DNA of 64,000 bases from positions 3,188,501 to 3,252,500 of the forward strand of contig JAVTVX010000013.1 in NCBI GenBank assembly GCA_033439265.1. Reading direction: 5' to 3'. The DNA comes from Dillenia suffruticosa. Its lineage: Eukaryota > Streptophyta > Magnoliopsida > Dilleniales > Dilleniaceae. The notes beneath the pieces are model-generated. The model saw nothing but the letters and a program-made list of their open reading frames with translations, did no database searches and had not been told where the DNA came from. The translations under genes were made by a program, and so were the position numbers. Shown here piece after piece: positions 18,101 through 32,072 of this stretch (the first letter of the stretch is position 1; the number at the start of each line of letters is the position of its first letter).

Positions 18101-20080
18101 CATTTGATATCATATATTGCAGTAAGTAATGATAAATGGAAAATATAGATTTATAGCAATTTTAGATGGTCCATTCAGATTTGGGCTACCGACGGACGTC
18201 CTTTAACCAAATTTCTGAATTTGACTCGCGGTTTGGACATGAAAAAAAGCTATGTTGGGAGGGTAACCCCTTAAATGGGTTACTGCAAGTTCCAAACCGG
18301 ATTAGTTGGAACATAACTACAGATACCGGTCAGTATAGTACAAAAAAAAAAAAAGAAAGAAAGTAAGATTTGGGCTTAATTGAGTCAAGTTTATTGAAAT
18401 TTCATAAGTCTATTGAATTCTTGGAACCAATTCCAAGAATGAATATTAAAACTAAGGAAGATCTTAGGTCCGAAAATTCTAAAGCCTACAACATATTGTT
18501 GCACATTTATTTGGCTTCCACCAAATCTTTGGGCATTGTCTCATCTGCATCCCTTGATTGATGCTCCCATGTGATGATGCTTCCCAACCACCACTTGGGA
18601 AAAGAAAGTGAGGGAGAATTTGCGAGGGTTGGTCTAATGCTCATGTCCTTCTAAACAGTCTAAAACCTTTTGCTTATGTCCGGAGCAGTGACACATTCAC
18701 CAGCGGCAGAAATAAGCCAGCTCAATCTCTTGCCATGAATGGCAACAACAGGCAACATTTTCGCAAACACAACTCTAGATTTAATGTACAACCACAGATT
18801 TAGTTCGCAATGAATTCAACATATAAAAATACACATTTCATGCCTTGAAATAACTCAATGAGCTGGCCTTCTTGAGACTAGATTTCTACTCCTATCCTAT
18901 TCTTGGCATTTACTAAAGACTAGACAGATGCTTTCAAGTTCCCTCTCGTAAGTAGGGTCTCCATGGTACCAAAAAAAAAAGTAGGGGTCTCCATGCTTAC
19001 ATGAAACAACATTTGAAAGGGTAAAAGACAGGAATGAAAAAATTGAATACTATAGTGTTTATTTTATAAGGACCAAAGACATTGTGGGTCTTCAGATTCA
19101 ATCATTTTAATTATTAATTAATTATTAATTTTCATTTTATATAGCTATCTTATCTTTTTCACTTTACGTATTAAAATTACATTGTAATCACAATATCCAT
19201 TCTCTTGGTAGACTGGAGCTAGATAGGGTGGTGATTTTGTCTATTAATGCGGAGACAACGCCCAAATTAATCGAGAAGGCGTGTTAATATTGTAATGACA
19301 ATAGGATTAGGATATGAATTGTTAATAGGGTGAACATAGGTATCAATCAATGATGTAAAAAGAGATCAAGATAGAGGATACCTTTACGCCTCGAGTATGT
19401 GTATGCATGTGTGTATATATATATATATGTACATGTATCATGTCTGTGCCTTTTTTAATAAATCATTATTATTCGTTAATCACGTTATATTCGATTAAAT
19501 TCAATTTAAAACGGATTTGAATCTTAAATAGTAAAACTCTTTTGATATATTTTTTTTATCATGCATAAAATTAGAAATTGAGATGTTATTTAAGAAATAT
19601 CATTCTCCGAAACGGTGAACGAACCACGCATCGGTTATCATGCACGTTTCTATATATTTAATTAGTTGGTTAGTTGATATAATAAAGAAAGAGATGGATA
19701 AGATTAGATGTATTAGCAAATGCAAGTGTAGGTACGTAAATGCAGATTTATATAGCTTGAAATTAAAAATAACTGTGACTATATCTTTATATCTCTTTCA
19801 TATATTTATTATGGTAGAAATTCCTAAAACATTTTGGATAATCCATGTGTTGACCATTGTAACAATAAAGTAATATTGGATGTATCGAATGAATAAAATA
19901 ATATATGTAAACTTATTTTGATTAATTAATTGGATATATATTTAAAATTAGATAAAATATATTAATAATATAATTAAAATTGATTACTAAAACAGCTCGA
20001 TATATAAAATTTAATTGTAATTTTGAAAACAATTATCACAATAATTGCTTGAAATTGATTTGGTAACAACTCATTTGATA
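12191..20080. other. Long stretch without a recognisable gene
   Basis: About 7.9 kb of moderate GC up to about 18.6 kb, then AT-rich. It starts with the Agenet-ENT 3' region. Several short open frames exist (for example 15779-16039, 16401-16910 and, on the minus strand, 17172-17489), but none shows family motifs, and those on opposite strands overlap. It holds one SINE-like copy at about 18155-18362. The block 13.9-15.0 kb looks like decayed coding or transposon sequence, but I could not assign a family. Confidence 0.45.
18155..18362 (+). repeat. SINE-like copy, best preserved 3' half of the family
   Basis: Carries the B-box-like TGAATTTGACTCGC, then GGTAACCCCTTAAATGGG, CCGGATTAGTTGGAAC and TACCGGTCAGTA before an A-rich tail. 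The order and spacing of these blocks recur in the copy at about 25510-25700. The 3' block GGATTAGT(C/T)GGA...TACCGGT recurs in reverse at about 33180-33366 and 58340-58462. Confidence 0.65.
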
Positions 20081-21260
20081 TTAAGCGGAGATAAGGAAGA
20101 ATATATAGACTGCAACCGCCTTTAATGTGCCGCCATATGTCAGCCAAGAAAGAGAGAGAGAGAGAGAGAGATGTCCATCAACAGAGAAGATGTTAGGGAA
20201 AATTAGGTGTCCAAAGACAATTGTAGATAGAGTCACATGGTGAAGGCATGCTTTGGTTCCTTTTGCAAAAGCTTTAACCAAAATTTGGAAGAGAGAGAAA
20301 GTGAGGAGTTCCCCAAAAACCACATGCTTCCACGAGGACCATCAAGGAAGATCCCAAAAAGTAATTACCACAAAAAAAAAAAAAAGCAAAAGTCAAAATC
20401 TCACTTGTTACTTAGATTACAACTTGAAAAGCTCCCAAAACCCATAAAAGTGGGAATTATTAGAGTACCATTCATTGGATGTTATGTTATGACATGACAT
20501 GCAAGTGCTGTTTGCTTTTTTCCTTTGTTGGTATTGTAATGTAATGTAAAAACTAGAGTGGGTTATTGGTGTCTAGGCGTTCCCCTCTGCAAACACTGGT
20601 CTTCCTCTTTTTGGGGCTGTGAGAAATCATTGAACCCTCCGAGTGAGAGCAGAAGGTTCAACAGGGTTAACCTTTTTTCAGGAGGGTACCACCAATAAAG
20701 ATTCACAATGAATTACAAAAGAAGACAAAAGATGTTTAGGAAGAACAAATAATATTTTTTTAGATAATAAATCACACAAAATTTTCCTTTTCTTATTTTG
20801 TTTTTTCAATTCTGCAAATTTTTTTTTTTTTTTTATTTGGAAAACAAAAATCATGCAACTAGGATAACTCTCACTTATAAAATTATTGACCTATGAATTT
20901 AAATTACATAATAAAAATAATTTATTTTATACATCACTGAATAAAACTACTTTGAGTATGATGTCCCGTACAATCCCTCCCTCTGTTAAACCTGTGTTGG
21001 TCTTGTTGAGAAGACTAAATAATGGGACCTTATGGCTTATATATTGAGTAACCTTTTAGCACTCATAAATGTGATAGTACAAAACTGTGTCGAAACCGAA
21101 TAGTGAAAAAAAATATAAATGTACATTACATAGAGAGAGAGAGAGAGAGAGAGATCCGATCCTAAAACTACCAATTTGGCCTAACTCTAATTTTTGGGGA
21201 TAAAGTAATATGGACATAATGGTAATGTCCAAGCTAGAGCCGCGAGAGCTTTTGGGTATA
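20081..21260. other. Intergenic DNA downstream of the P450 gene
   Basis: Contains (GA)n tracts at about 20149-20171 and 21131-21155 and several A/T runs. The last few hundred bases are presumably the P450 3' untranslated region. No gene was recognised. Confidence 0.6.
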
Positions 21261-23991
21261 CTAAGATCCGGAATCTTGAGCCGTTGGATCAGGCAATCGC
21301 GAGAATAAGATCGGTGCACCATGTTGAGGGTAGAGGAGCATAAGGACCGTCGGTGCATGTTGATAGCCAGGGGCCAGACGAAACGAGAACCGTTGGATGA
21401 TGGTCGCAAGCACAACTTTTGCTTGTAAAATTGCTAAATTTTGTCCGATGCATGTTCGAACCCCAAGTCCAAAGGGGATGAAAGCCACCGGGTGCTTGGC
21501 GGCTCGGGCCACCCCATTAGAGAACCGGGCCGGATTGAATTCCGTGACATCTTGGCCCCACAATGCCGGATCATGATGAATGGCTAGGATCGGAATAAGA
21601 AGCTCGGTCCCACATGGGATCCTATACTTCCCTAGCTCCACATCAGCTTTGGCACGCCTGATCGTAGCTATTGTGGGCGGGTAGAGTCTTAGAGACTCAT
21701 TTAGTATCATGCTCAGCTGCACCATCAGAGCATTTCCATCAGAAGTCACTTTTGTTTGAAATGGCAATTATACCCTTAGACCAAGAAGACAAGACAACTT
21801 ACCGTCTTGAGCTTGACAACACCATCCTTGGTGGGAGTGTCACGTGGTCCGCACACCCTCAACACCTCCTCACGCGCCGCGGATTGCCACTTTGGGTGCA
21901 TTGCGAGCAGCACTGTCGTCCACGTCAGCAAATTCGATGTCGTTTGTTTCCCCGCAAAGAAAAAGCTCTTGCACTCTTCCACAATGTCTTGAACCGTGAT
22001 TTTCTCCCCCGATTTCAAACTCCCGGATTTCGATTTCCTTTCCGTTTCCACTTCCATTTCCTTCGTAGCCGCTTTTATCATCAGTCCCAGCAAATCCTTG
22101 GGGCCATTCTCCCAATTCTCGTTGCTTGAATTGGAATTGGATTCTGAATTCTCTTTCCGCCGGTTAATCAGCTTCAACAGTGATTTGTTTATTTCTTTGT
22201 CCAATTTCCAAGAATTCATGTTCCTCTTTGTGGGTAAAAATCTGAAAATTAACATCCTTATCTTTTAGTACTCCTCAAAATAGTAATAGATTTTTCCTCC
22301 TCTTTTTTTTTTGTTACTTCAAAATATTAATAAATTACTAAATTGAAATCCTTATAAAATCTTACAGGATAAAGTAATTTTGTAAAATTTTGATCGGATA
22401 TGTTTGTTCAAAGGGTATTGTATTTTTTTTTTTTTTTTTTTTTAAATTCGTGTACCAGCCATTTCAGAAATTTGAAAATGTAGGATTTCTCATGGAATTG
22501 GTTGAAAAAAATTACCTATAGCCAGGAATGAAAACTTTTCGAAAAGCTTCAGCTGCGAGGACCATTTGTTGGGCTTGTAGTCTAAAAATTGCTTTTCCAT
22601 CTTCATAGCTACTTCCAAATGCAGTTCTTGTAATAACATCTTCTGTCGAAGTCTGGAACCACTCGGAAATTTCAATTTCGACTTCCCCTGAATCGGACAT
22701 TGATGAAATTCTGTCCAACATCTCAATTGCATTCTTTGCCACCGCTGGTACCAACAACTATAACGTCCACAAAAAGGCAGTACATTAGCTTTTGAAAATG
22801 AAAGAAAATAATGGTTTTGAAATGATCAAAACTCACTTTCAGATTCTCCATATGAAAAGCGGGTGTGATGATTTTTCTATGGTGAGCCCATTTTTCACCT
22901 TCTAGGCTTAATAATCCATCACCTTCAAGTTGTTTAACTAATGGGTGTGCCTCATTTTTCTCATAGAATTCGGATTTGGATGCAAAAATTTCCCGGATTA
23001 GGTCTGGATCAGAGACCGTTAGACGAACCGTTGGTCCAAACCATACAAGAAAGGTTGCACCTGAAATTGAACCATACGAGTAATTAACACTAATTAGTAA
23101 TAGAAAACAGACAAAATGTAATTAGAATTTAGGACTAATGATTGCTTTTTTTCGAAGAGAAAAGAAGAGAGATGTAGACGGAAAAAAGGTGAAGCTTTAT
23201 ATCAAACAGGTACCGAAACACAAGTTCAATTAGTTTGTGTCAAGTTTGCAAAAAGAGGAATAAAAGGAAAAGGATGAAAAACTACGTAACAAGCATTGAG
23301 GGGAGAGAGAGAGCGAGAGAAAGTGCAAAGCCAAATGCAAATAGTAGGAAGATGACAACTCAAAACTATACCACTGAACACAAAAGCAAACTTTTTAATC
23401 AGAACTGAAAAGAAACTGCTACAAGTAGATATACATCAAGAACAATTATAAATCCAAAAAGGGTCACTAGTAACCAAACACCCTCAGTCAAAAAATGACA
23501 TTTTAACTAAGACATATTAAAAAAAAAAAAAAAAAACCTAGTTTTTTGACTTTGATCACCGAACTTGAACTTAGTAAAGTCCCCCACAAGGAAGAGAATT
23601 AAAAAGAAAAAATAAGAGGAGGAGGGCAATTATGCTTTTTTTTATGAACCCGTAAGGAGAAGGTCTGAAAAAAAAAGTAGATACAAAAATGAAAACAGAG
23701 AAGTTGAAAAGTACCATAGATTTTCTTCCAATGATGATAGAAGGAAAGAACTCTAGGAAGAATGTTGTGAGAGAGAGGCATAGGTTGAGAAGAAGCCTTC
23801 AACATGAGACTCACAAGTTCCTGAACGTTCCCAATGAAGAATCTGTAAGGGGGTCCTCTGATCCCTTGCTTTGAGAAATGGTCTTCAATCTTTTTGGGTC
23901 TCCACCAGAGCAACACTAGAATTTTCAGCACAAAAAACAAAACAAAGAGAGAGACAACAGATAGCTTAAACCAATAGAACGGTTTATCCAT
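21261..23991 (-). CDS. CYP734A: CYP734A cytochrome P450 (brassinosteroid C-26 hydroxylase type)
   Basis: Members of this family inactivate brassinosteroids (castasterone, brassinolide) by C-26 oxidation. They are anchored in the ER membrane. Five exons in minus order, 23715-23991, 22837-23060, 22516-22757, 21803-22241 and 21261-21716, give 545 residues with all phases consistent and GT-AG introns. The N-terminal anchor (residues about 8-28) is followed by [21 protein letters not shown]. Then come the I-helix AGKQTT (about 344-349), ExxR as ESLR (about 401-404), FNPARF (about 454-459) and the heme loop [11 protein letters not shown] with its cysteine near 483. The run of shared residues is closest to Arabidopsis BAS1 (CYP734A1). 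I chose the ATG at 23991 because it gives BAS1-like spacing to WWRP. An in-frame ATG 42 bases upstream is possible. All catalytic motifs are intact, so the gene looks functional. Confidence 0.95.
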
Positions 23992-24139
23992 GATTTGAAC
24001 TAGCTCTCTTTCTTTCTTTGAAGATGAACACAAGGACTCTGTACTCTACGCAGCGAGGACTAGGACCATATCTCTGCTCTTTCTTTTCTTTCTGATTTTC
24101 TATTGTTGTGTATGTCACCTGTTAGTTAAGGGTGTACAC

Positions 24140-24147
24140 TATTTATA
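24140..24147 (-). promoter_or_regulatory. Probable TATA box of the CYP734A gene
   Basis: Reads TATAAATA on the minus strand about 150 bases before the start codon, a usual plant distance for a leader of about 120 bases. Position and sequence are seen; function is inferred. Confidence 0.55.
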
Positions 24148-24300
24148 CTAGTAGCATAGGCAATACGAGAGAGAGAGAGAGAGAGGGTAGAGATGGATTT
24201 TTCATTTTTTATCCCTTTTTTTGGTTTAAAATTTATTAACAAATTCTAAAAACTATTTTACTACTTTCCTTTCTTTACACCATCACATCCTTTGAGCAGG

Positions 24301-24480
24301 TACTCCCTCCGTCCTATTTAAGCGTGCGTGACTTTATTTATTTTTACTTTTGTCTCACTTGAAATGTAATTTTAAAAAATTAAATAAATATTAATTATAG
24401 TTTTCCAACTTTACCCTTATTATTTTCACTAAACAATCACTCACTCGCTCAACCCAAAAGAATCTGGTCAGTTTAAACTA
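24301..24480 (+). mobile_element. Stowaway-like MITE end, single terminus
   Basis: Starts TACTCCCTCCGTCC, the well-known terminal sequence of Stowaway (Tc1/mariner) MITEs including the TA target. I did not find the opposite terminus (GGACGGAGGGAGTA) within the next few hundred bases, so this is either truncated or a chance match. The right boundary is arbitrary. Confidence 0.4.
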
Positions 24481-25509
24481 AAAATGTTACCTACACGTAT
24501 CAAACACCCAGGATGTTTTGCTAATGTTTATATGCCTAACAAATGTTGATATCATTAAGTCAAGATTTTTGCACTTCATAGAAGAAGCTACACCAGCCAG
24601 GAATGGTTGCTTCAAAATTGAGGACTTGATCAATTAAGCTCCTAATTTTTGGAAATTGGCTTTGGGGTGGGGAAGAAACTTTTTTTTTTTTTTTTAATAA
24701 GGAGATGTAATGAAATGAGATCGAATCAAGAAAGAAATGATAAAAGTGAAAAAATTTTACTATTTGAATTGTCCCTTAAGAACAGTGTGGAAGAAATTTT
24801 GAGAAGACCACCGAAAGAGACCAAATGTTTTCTTCTTTCACATGTTTCTCCATTATTGCTGAGCCCCAAAAGCGACTCTGCTTACTTCTCCACCTTCCCT
24901 CCCATAGTGTCGACATGATTTGAAAAGGATCAAAGTATAAGAAAAACTCAATAATAATTAATTTGAAGAGTCTAATTTGTTTCATAAATGAGTTTTCTTT
25001 TTTTTTTTTTTGATGGGTATGGGAAATTATAGCTCAAGAAAAGAGAAACTACAAAGAAAAACAAAAAAAGTGAAGTTTTTTTTGATATTCTTGTTGCTTG
25101 AATATTTTGAAAATTGAAGTTGACAAAAAGAATAAAATTATTATTTTTCTTGATAATACTCATGGATAGAAACAAACATGTCATTGATTGAAACAAATAT
25201 GGCCTATTTCAAAATCTTACAAAACATATAATTGTAATTTAGTATGCTTTTATGTTTGACATTTCTAGGTACTTATTTGCTACTATTATTATATCATTAG
25301 AAAGATTTGTCCTAAAGTCGAACAATGAACTAACATGTACATACATTATATATAATATGTACATGTACATTGTGGACATATTAAAAGGAAGAAGCTTCTC
25401 TTTGCACTTATTATGTCCTAACTTGAAAGTCAAATTTGAAAAATAAAAAAAAAAAGTCAAAAGGGTAATTTCTCAGAGTAAAATCTTTTAAAATAATATT
25501 CAAAGTTTA

Positions 25510-25700
25510 TCAACGGTGAATTGGTCTAGTAGGATATGACACTAGGTCCTTTAACAAAGATCCCGAGTTCGATTCATTACTTGGACAAGAAGCAGATTAC
25601 GTTGAAATGGTAACCTCTAAATGAATCACTGTAAATCTCATATCAGATTATTCGAAATAGAATTTTGAATATCGATTGATACAATACCTAAAAAAAATAT
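25510..25700 (+). repeat. SINE-like copy
   Basis: Shows tRNA-like internal promoter blocks: an A-box-like GGTGAATTGGTCTAGTAGG and a B-box-like GATCCCGAGTTCGATTC, about 40 bases apart. GGTAACCTCTAAATGAATCA and a terminal A run follow. It is co-linear with the copy at 18155-18362. Confidence 0.65.
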
Positions 25701-27588
25701 ATTCAAAGTTTGAATTTTCATGATTTTTTCAAGTTAAATGTATCCCCAACCCTGGTAAATGTTTCGAAAATCTGAAATTTTTTCAATTTGTTTTAACTAA
25801 TTTCTCACGTGTGAGTGTATTTTGGATTTAGGTGAGATGGTGATTTTTAATCGACCCTTGAGGGCAATGATTATTAACCCATAAACCATGACTCAATCCT
25901 TTGTTGGTTGATTAAAAAAGGGAGAGCTCTCTAATCAAAGATACTCATCATAGCACAAAATCAAAGAAAATTTGATCAAAGATCTCTTCGAAATCTATAG
26001 AAGTCAAATTGCTTGAGATTATACAAATTCATGGTTGATATGAGAGAGAGAGTGTGTCTGATTAGCGTTATGGCTTCAATGGTGTCAAGTCCATTCTACG
26101 ACATCATGTTAACTGATAAAATCAAATCCAATCAGACTTTTAACTCAAGATTAGACATTACTAAAATGATTAATTTACTCAATTCTTTGCAATCTTCAAT
26201 GATTAACAAAAAAAAAATGAGTGCTATAGAATAGTGTAATCATCAATTGCTTTTGACTTAACAATGTCAAAGATAGTGTGGTTTGTGGATAATCCAGAGA
26301 AATTATTTTTCCACAATAAACATATTAATTTGGTTTTTTGTTTAAATTCCTATGTGGACGTAGGTGGTGCCATGGGAGTCTCCTCAAGTAGATAGTCTTG
26401 TGATGTAAGGACAATAGGTTTTGTAAGGTAAAGACATCTACCTTCCCATTTAATGGGCATGAAGGTAGTAAAATTACTTGGAATAATAATTTAGAAAGAA
26501 GAATCCTCCTAATTTAACTCTTTTAAAATAAAGATAATTTTCTTTTATTTTTCATTTGTTTAAAAAAAATTATAAAAACTACAAAAGAGAATAATAAAAA
26601 ATCAATATCAAATCTGAACTAAAATTTAATAGAAGGCATTGGCCTTCAAACAAGAACAATGATACTGGCTTTCATTCCATTTCTTTCGCAAGATCGGAAA
26701 ATCTCAGTTTTGGTTTGATTCTAAACTGTTGGACATATCCATTCTGCATTCTATGATTAACTTCTTGATGGGTTGATTTTCCTTTCAAAACCCTCTTTTT
26801 GTTTTTTGTGTTTTCTAAATATTCATCTTAATTGCTTTATCCATTTTCAAGTATGATGCAAAAAGGTTAAACAAGTTCCAAAATTAGTCTTCTAATTGTC
26901 TTGCGTTTTCTCCACACTCTTCTTGATTGCTTTATGCATTACTCAAAAGTGATGCAAAAAGTATAAACCAGTTTCTAAAATTTGTTTCCCAAGTGTCCCA
27001 AAAAAAAAAGATGATTCGAGAGATGGGGGCACAAAGGGGGTTGTCATTTTGGAACGTTGCCCTTAAATTTTGAGCACATGGAAAAAAAGCTGTCCATTTT
27101 AGGGTCTCTTTCTGTGGCGAAATTTTGCTTTGATTGACCCAACAGTAGGTGCCTACCCAAGGGGTACCCTTCCCTAATCTTTGTCTTAATATAACCAAGA
27201 CATGTTGGGGCGTAGTGTACCGTTAAAAGGGTCCTACAAATAACTTCACTGAGGAACTCAACTCTTTACTAGTTAAAAGGGGTACACCTGATATCTGAAA
27301 CTTGCCTAATATGTAGGGAATTTTGCCATCTCAATAACTAAAACTTGGGTAAGTCTTCTTCAAAAAGGGGTTGGACTCTTTGGGATGTTCTATTATCTCT
27401 GAGCTTTGTAGGATCTGATTGTTCAGTCCTACAAGTGGATATACACGAAGATGAAACAAATAACAAAGAAGAAACAGTGTGTATTGTGAGCGTGTTTAAA
27501 AGGCTATTATGTGGATTATATTCATAATTAAGCATATACCTAGCTATCTGTCTTATGCAATATAAGCATGCTGCAAAATCAAAGTTTT

Positions 27589-27593
27589 GTGGC
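27589..27593. repeat. Target-site duplication of the Copia element, left copy
   Basis: GTGGC immediately before the left LTR, identical to 32337-32341. Confidence 0.95.
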
Positions 27594-27842
27594 TGATAAG
27601 AATTGATTGTGAAAGGAAATGATTTTTTATTGAATCACTTTGTTTTGATACATATATATATATACAAAATTGATATACGTAATTATAAAATACAAAGGAA
27701 TCAATTAAGCAAAGAAAAGGAAAAGAATCAACTAAAAAAGGAAAAGTCAATTAGACAATTAAAGGGAAGGGAATAATGGATGTCAAATCTTGTTCCTATA
27801 ATCAAGTCTTCAATTGATGTTATTTCCTTAATTCTGCTAATA
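27594..27842 (-). repeat. 3' LTR of the Copia element
   Basis: 249 bp, aligned without gaps to the LTR at 32088-32336. On the element's strand it begins TATTAGCAG and ends TTATCA, so the first dinucleotide is TA, not the usual TG. Confidence 0.95.
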
Positions 27843-27856
27843 CTACCCCTCAAGCT
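27843..27856 (-). other. Polypurine tract of the Copia element
   Basis: Reads GCTTGAGGGGTAG on the minus strand directly against the 3' LTR, the expected plus-strand priming site. Confidence 0.75.
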
Positions 27857-30800
27857 GGTGCATGAAGGTCAGGAATGCCCAGCTTGCTTTGAAGAAACAA
27901 AAATTGGTCTTTGCTTATAGCTTTAGTGAAAATGTCAGCCGGCTGATTTGTAGTAGAGATGGCACGTGGTTGAATAATCCCAGCTTCAGACTTTTCACGT
28001 ACAATATGACAATCAATTTCAAGATGCTTGGTACGCTCATGGAAAACCGGATTGGCAGCGATATGACGTGCTGCTTGATTGTCACAATATAGAGGAGTGG
28101 CAGATGATAAAGAGATGCCAAGGTCTCGAAGTAAAGATTGAAGCCAAATGATTTCTCGTGTAGTGGTGGCCATGGCACGATATTCGGCCTCAGCCGAGGA
28201 ATGTGATACAGTCTGTTGCTTTTTACTCTTCCAAGATACCAAACTATGACCAAGAAATATGCAGTATCCTGTAGTTGACCGACGGATTTGAGGACAGCTT
28301 GCCCAATCGGAATCTGAAAAAGCAATAAGCTCTATTGGGCTAGAAGAAGACAATAGAATACCCTGACCTGGAGTTTTCTTTAAATAGCGAAGTAGCCGAT
28401 GAGCAGCATCTAAGTGTGGTTGACGAGGTTGATGCATAAATTGGCTAAGAACATTAACGGCGAATGTAATATCAGGCCGAGTGATAGTCAAGTAGATGAG
28501 ACGACCAACTAAGCGTCGATAAGAGGAGGAATCTTCTAGCAAATTGCCTATAGAGTCGGTAAGCTTGAGATGTTGTTCCATGGGTGTATGAGCAATGCGA
28601 GCCCCCGTGAGGCTAGAATCGGCAAGGAGGTCCATGACATATTTATGTTGTGAGAGATAAATGCCATGAGAAGATCTAGCTATCTCAATACCAAGAAAAT
28701 ACTTGAGAAGGCCAAGATCCTTAATGCGAAAGCGTTGTAATAAGAAAGACTTGATTTGTGATAGAAGCTTGAAATCATTTCCGGTTATGACGATGTCATC
28801 CACATAAACCAAGAGGAAAAGTGAAGACGACCCACGATGGAGACAAAATAGAGAATTATCAGCATGTGATTTTGTGAAACCGGCTTCTAATAAAGTAGCA
28901 GAAAATGTGGCAAACCAATTTCTTCCGGCTTGTTTCAATCCATATAAGGATTTATTAAGCTTGCAAACTAGATGTTTCTCCCCCTGCTGTGGATGGCCGG
29001 GAGGTAAGCACATGTATACTTCCTCTTGCAATGGACCATGTAAGAAAGCATTTTGCACATCAAACTGATAAAGAGGCCATCGTTGAGCAGCAGCAACGGC
29101 TAAAAGGACTCGGACAGTCACCAATTTTGCAACCGGAGCAAATGTATCATGATAATCTACCCCTTCAATTTGGGTATATCCTTTGGCAACCAAGCGTGCC
29201 TTGTAGCGTTCAATGCTTCCATCGGAGTGCCGTTTGATTTTATAGACCCATTTGCATCCAATAGGTTTCTTATCTGGTGGAAGAGGCATAATAGACCATG
29301 TATTTGTTGCTTCAAGGGCATTCAGTTCTGTTTTCATAGCTTCTCGCCACTCAGGTATGTGTACAGCTTAGGTAAATGTTTTGGGTTCTGCAAGAGAGGT
29401 TAGGGCACCAAGAAAAACACAATGTCTAGAAGAGAAACGATGGAAAGAAAGATAGTTTTCCAAAGGATATTTAGTACCTGAAAAAGTTGAAGATGATTGA
29501 TGTTGAACTTGAGAACAATGATAGTCTTGGTATTTCGTCGGAGGGCGAGTCACTCGTTGTAAGCGACGAAGGGGTGTTGTGGAACGTGTAGAGATGGGTT
29601 CAACAGTGGAAGTTGGAGGTGGATAAGTGGAGTCACCGGTGTCGGTTAATGGGAGGGGAAGAACATTGATAGTATCAGTATTAATTGACACTTGCAATTT
29701 GCATGGAAAAATATTTTCATGAAACACGACATCCCTACTCACATAAATTGTTTGAGATTTAATATCAAAAATTTTAAATCCCTTTTGGCCATATGGGTAA
29801 CCAAGAAATATACCTGGTAAAGCACGTGAATCAAATTTATGTTTGGGATAATTGTTTCGACCAAAAACCAAACAGCCAAAAACACGTAAATGGTGATATG
29901 TAGGCATTTTGTGGAACAAAATTTCAAAAGGGGTTTTACCATGAAGGATGGCTGTAGGAGTGCGATTGATAAGATAAGTTGCATTAAGAATACATTCACC
30001 CCAAAATGTTAAAGGTAGGTGAGATTGAAATCGTAAAACTCGTGCAACATTTAGTAAATGACAGTGTTTACGTTCGACAATCCCATTTTGTTGGGGTGTG
30101 TAAGCACAACTATGTTGATGGATGACACCACGGGAATTAAGAAAGTTATTAATGTCATTATTGAAAAATTCTAGTGCATTGTCACTATGCACTTGGCGAA
30201 TGGAAGTATCAAATTGTGTTTTAACCATAGAAAAAAAAATGGCGAATATGGGTAAAGGCTTGGGATTTAAAACGCATCAAATATGTCCAAGTAGAACGTG
30301 AAAAATCATCCACTATTGTGAGAAAATTACGTGCACCAGTAATAGTATGAGTGGAATATGGTCCCCAAATATCGATATGAATTAAATCAAAACAAGATTT
30401 AGAAGAAATAGAGTTATGTGGAAAGGGAAGTCGTGATTGTTTTGCTAAAGGGCAAATCATACAAGTGTATTTAGATAAAAAACTGATACCAGAATCTAAA
30501 CGAGAGAACAAAGGTGAGATATTGGAACTGGGGTGGCCAAGACGACAATGCCATAAGTCTTCTTTGTCTTTTGTAGCAATCGATGACAAAGAAATACTGT
30601 GGTTGAATTTTAGATCAAGGTAGTAAAGACCATCACGTTCTCTTCCCAATCCAATCATCTTCTTCGTTTTCAGGTCCTGAAAAACACAACAGTTTGAGAA
30701 AAAAGTAACAGAACAATTAAGATTTTTTGTGATTTTGCTAATGGATAGGAGGTTGAATTTAAAAGATGGGACATACAAAACTTTATCTAGTGAGAAATCT

Positions 30801-32072
30801 GATGAAAATTTAATAGAACCTAAGTGAGTTACTGGAACAACACTACCATTTGAAGTTTGACAGGTTGGTTGGTATGGCAAGAGGTATCATGTAAGGATTT
30901 TAGATCGTGAGTCATATGATCACTGCATCCAGAATCGATTACCCAAGTGTCATTGTAATGGGAAGAAAAACAAGAAACCATACCTGCCAGGTTAGCTAAA
31001 GGATGAGAATGTGTAGTGTTGTTGGATTGGATTAAGGAGAGAAGTTGCTGTACTTGTTCCTCAGTGAAGGGTAAGCTATGAGAAGAAAATGATGCACTAT
31101 CCGCAGTAGCTGCAACTGGTCGATTATGATTTGGTGCATAATTCTGCTCATGCCGAGAGTGATTTGTTCTCGGTTGGTTGGATGTAACAGAACGCATATC
31201 AGCTTGTTTCTTGCGGCACCACTTCTCAATATGTCCATCTCTTCCACAATAATTACAGTGTTTGTGATGTTTTGATTTATCTTGCCATGGAGAAGGAGAA
31301 TTTTGTCTTCCATGGTGAGCCACGAATGCAGATTGATCTGGTATGGGATTGGATGTAAGTATTGACCTTTGTCGTTCTTCTTGTTGCACAAGCGCACAAG
31401 CGCATAAGCTTGAGCAATAGATGGAAGAAGGTTCATGAGTAAGATTTGACTTCTTACCGATACATATGTATCATTCAAACCCATCAAAAATTGGATAAGA
31501 CGGTCACGCTGCTGGAAAGTGGCGAGTTCTTGAGCAGAACCACAAGTACATGTAGTGGGTGAGTTGTAAATATTAAGCTCATCCCATAGTGTTTTCAAAC
31601 CAGTATAGTAAACGGCAATGGAGTTATTTTGCTGAAGATGGTTAACGATGGTTCGTTGGATTTCAAAAATCCGTGGAGCATTTTGTTGGGAAAAACGATC
31701 TCGAAGATCATGCCATACATCATGGGCTGTCTCCATGAAGATGACGCTGCTTGCAATTTCTTTACTGACTGCATTGAGAAGCCAAGATAATACCATGCTA
31801 TTGCAACGACTCCAAAGGGTGAAGGTGGGTGAACCTGGTTCTGGTTTCACAATCGACCCGTCTAAGAATCCTAATTTGTTCTTTGCCTCAAAAGCCATAG
31901 TAATGGCACGACACCAAGTTGGATAGTTATCTCCAATCAATGGTTGAGAAACTAACATGGTACTTGGATTGTCTGAATGGTGTAAGAAGTATGGTGAGGT
32001 TAGATCTGCTTCAGCCATTGGATTTGACATTACCAAGGAAGAATGAAGCGACTAGGGTTTACAGGTTGAAGA

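Larger units (their letters stand above)
24148..27588. other. CYP734A upstream region and intergenic DNA
   Basis: Contains a (GA)n tract at about 24170-24186, a one-ended Stowaway-like sequence from 24301, a SINE-like copy at about 25510-25700 and AT-rich DNA up to the Copia element. No gene was recognised. Confidence 0.55.

Noticed and set aside
23992-24033. Upstream in-frame ATG of CYP734A
   Set aside because: It would add 14 residues before the membrane anchor. The downstream ATG matches the spacing to WWRP in the Arabidopsis homologue.
28874-29403. Plus-strand open frames across the Copia element
   Set aside because: They are antisense shadows of the element's reverse transcriptase and integrase regions.
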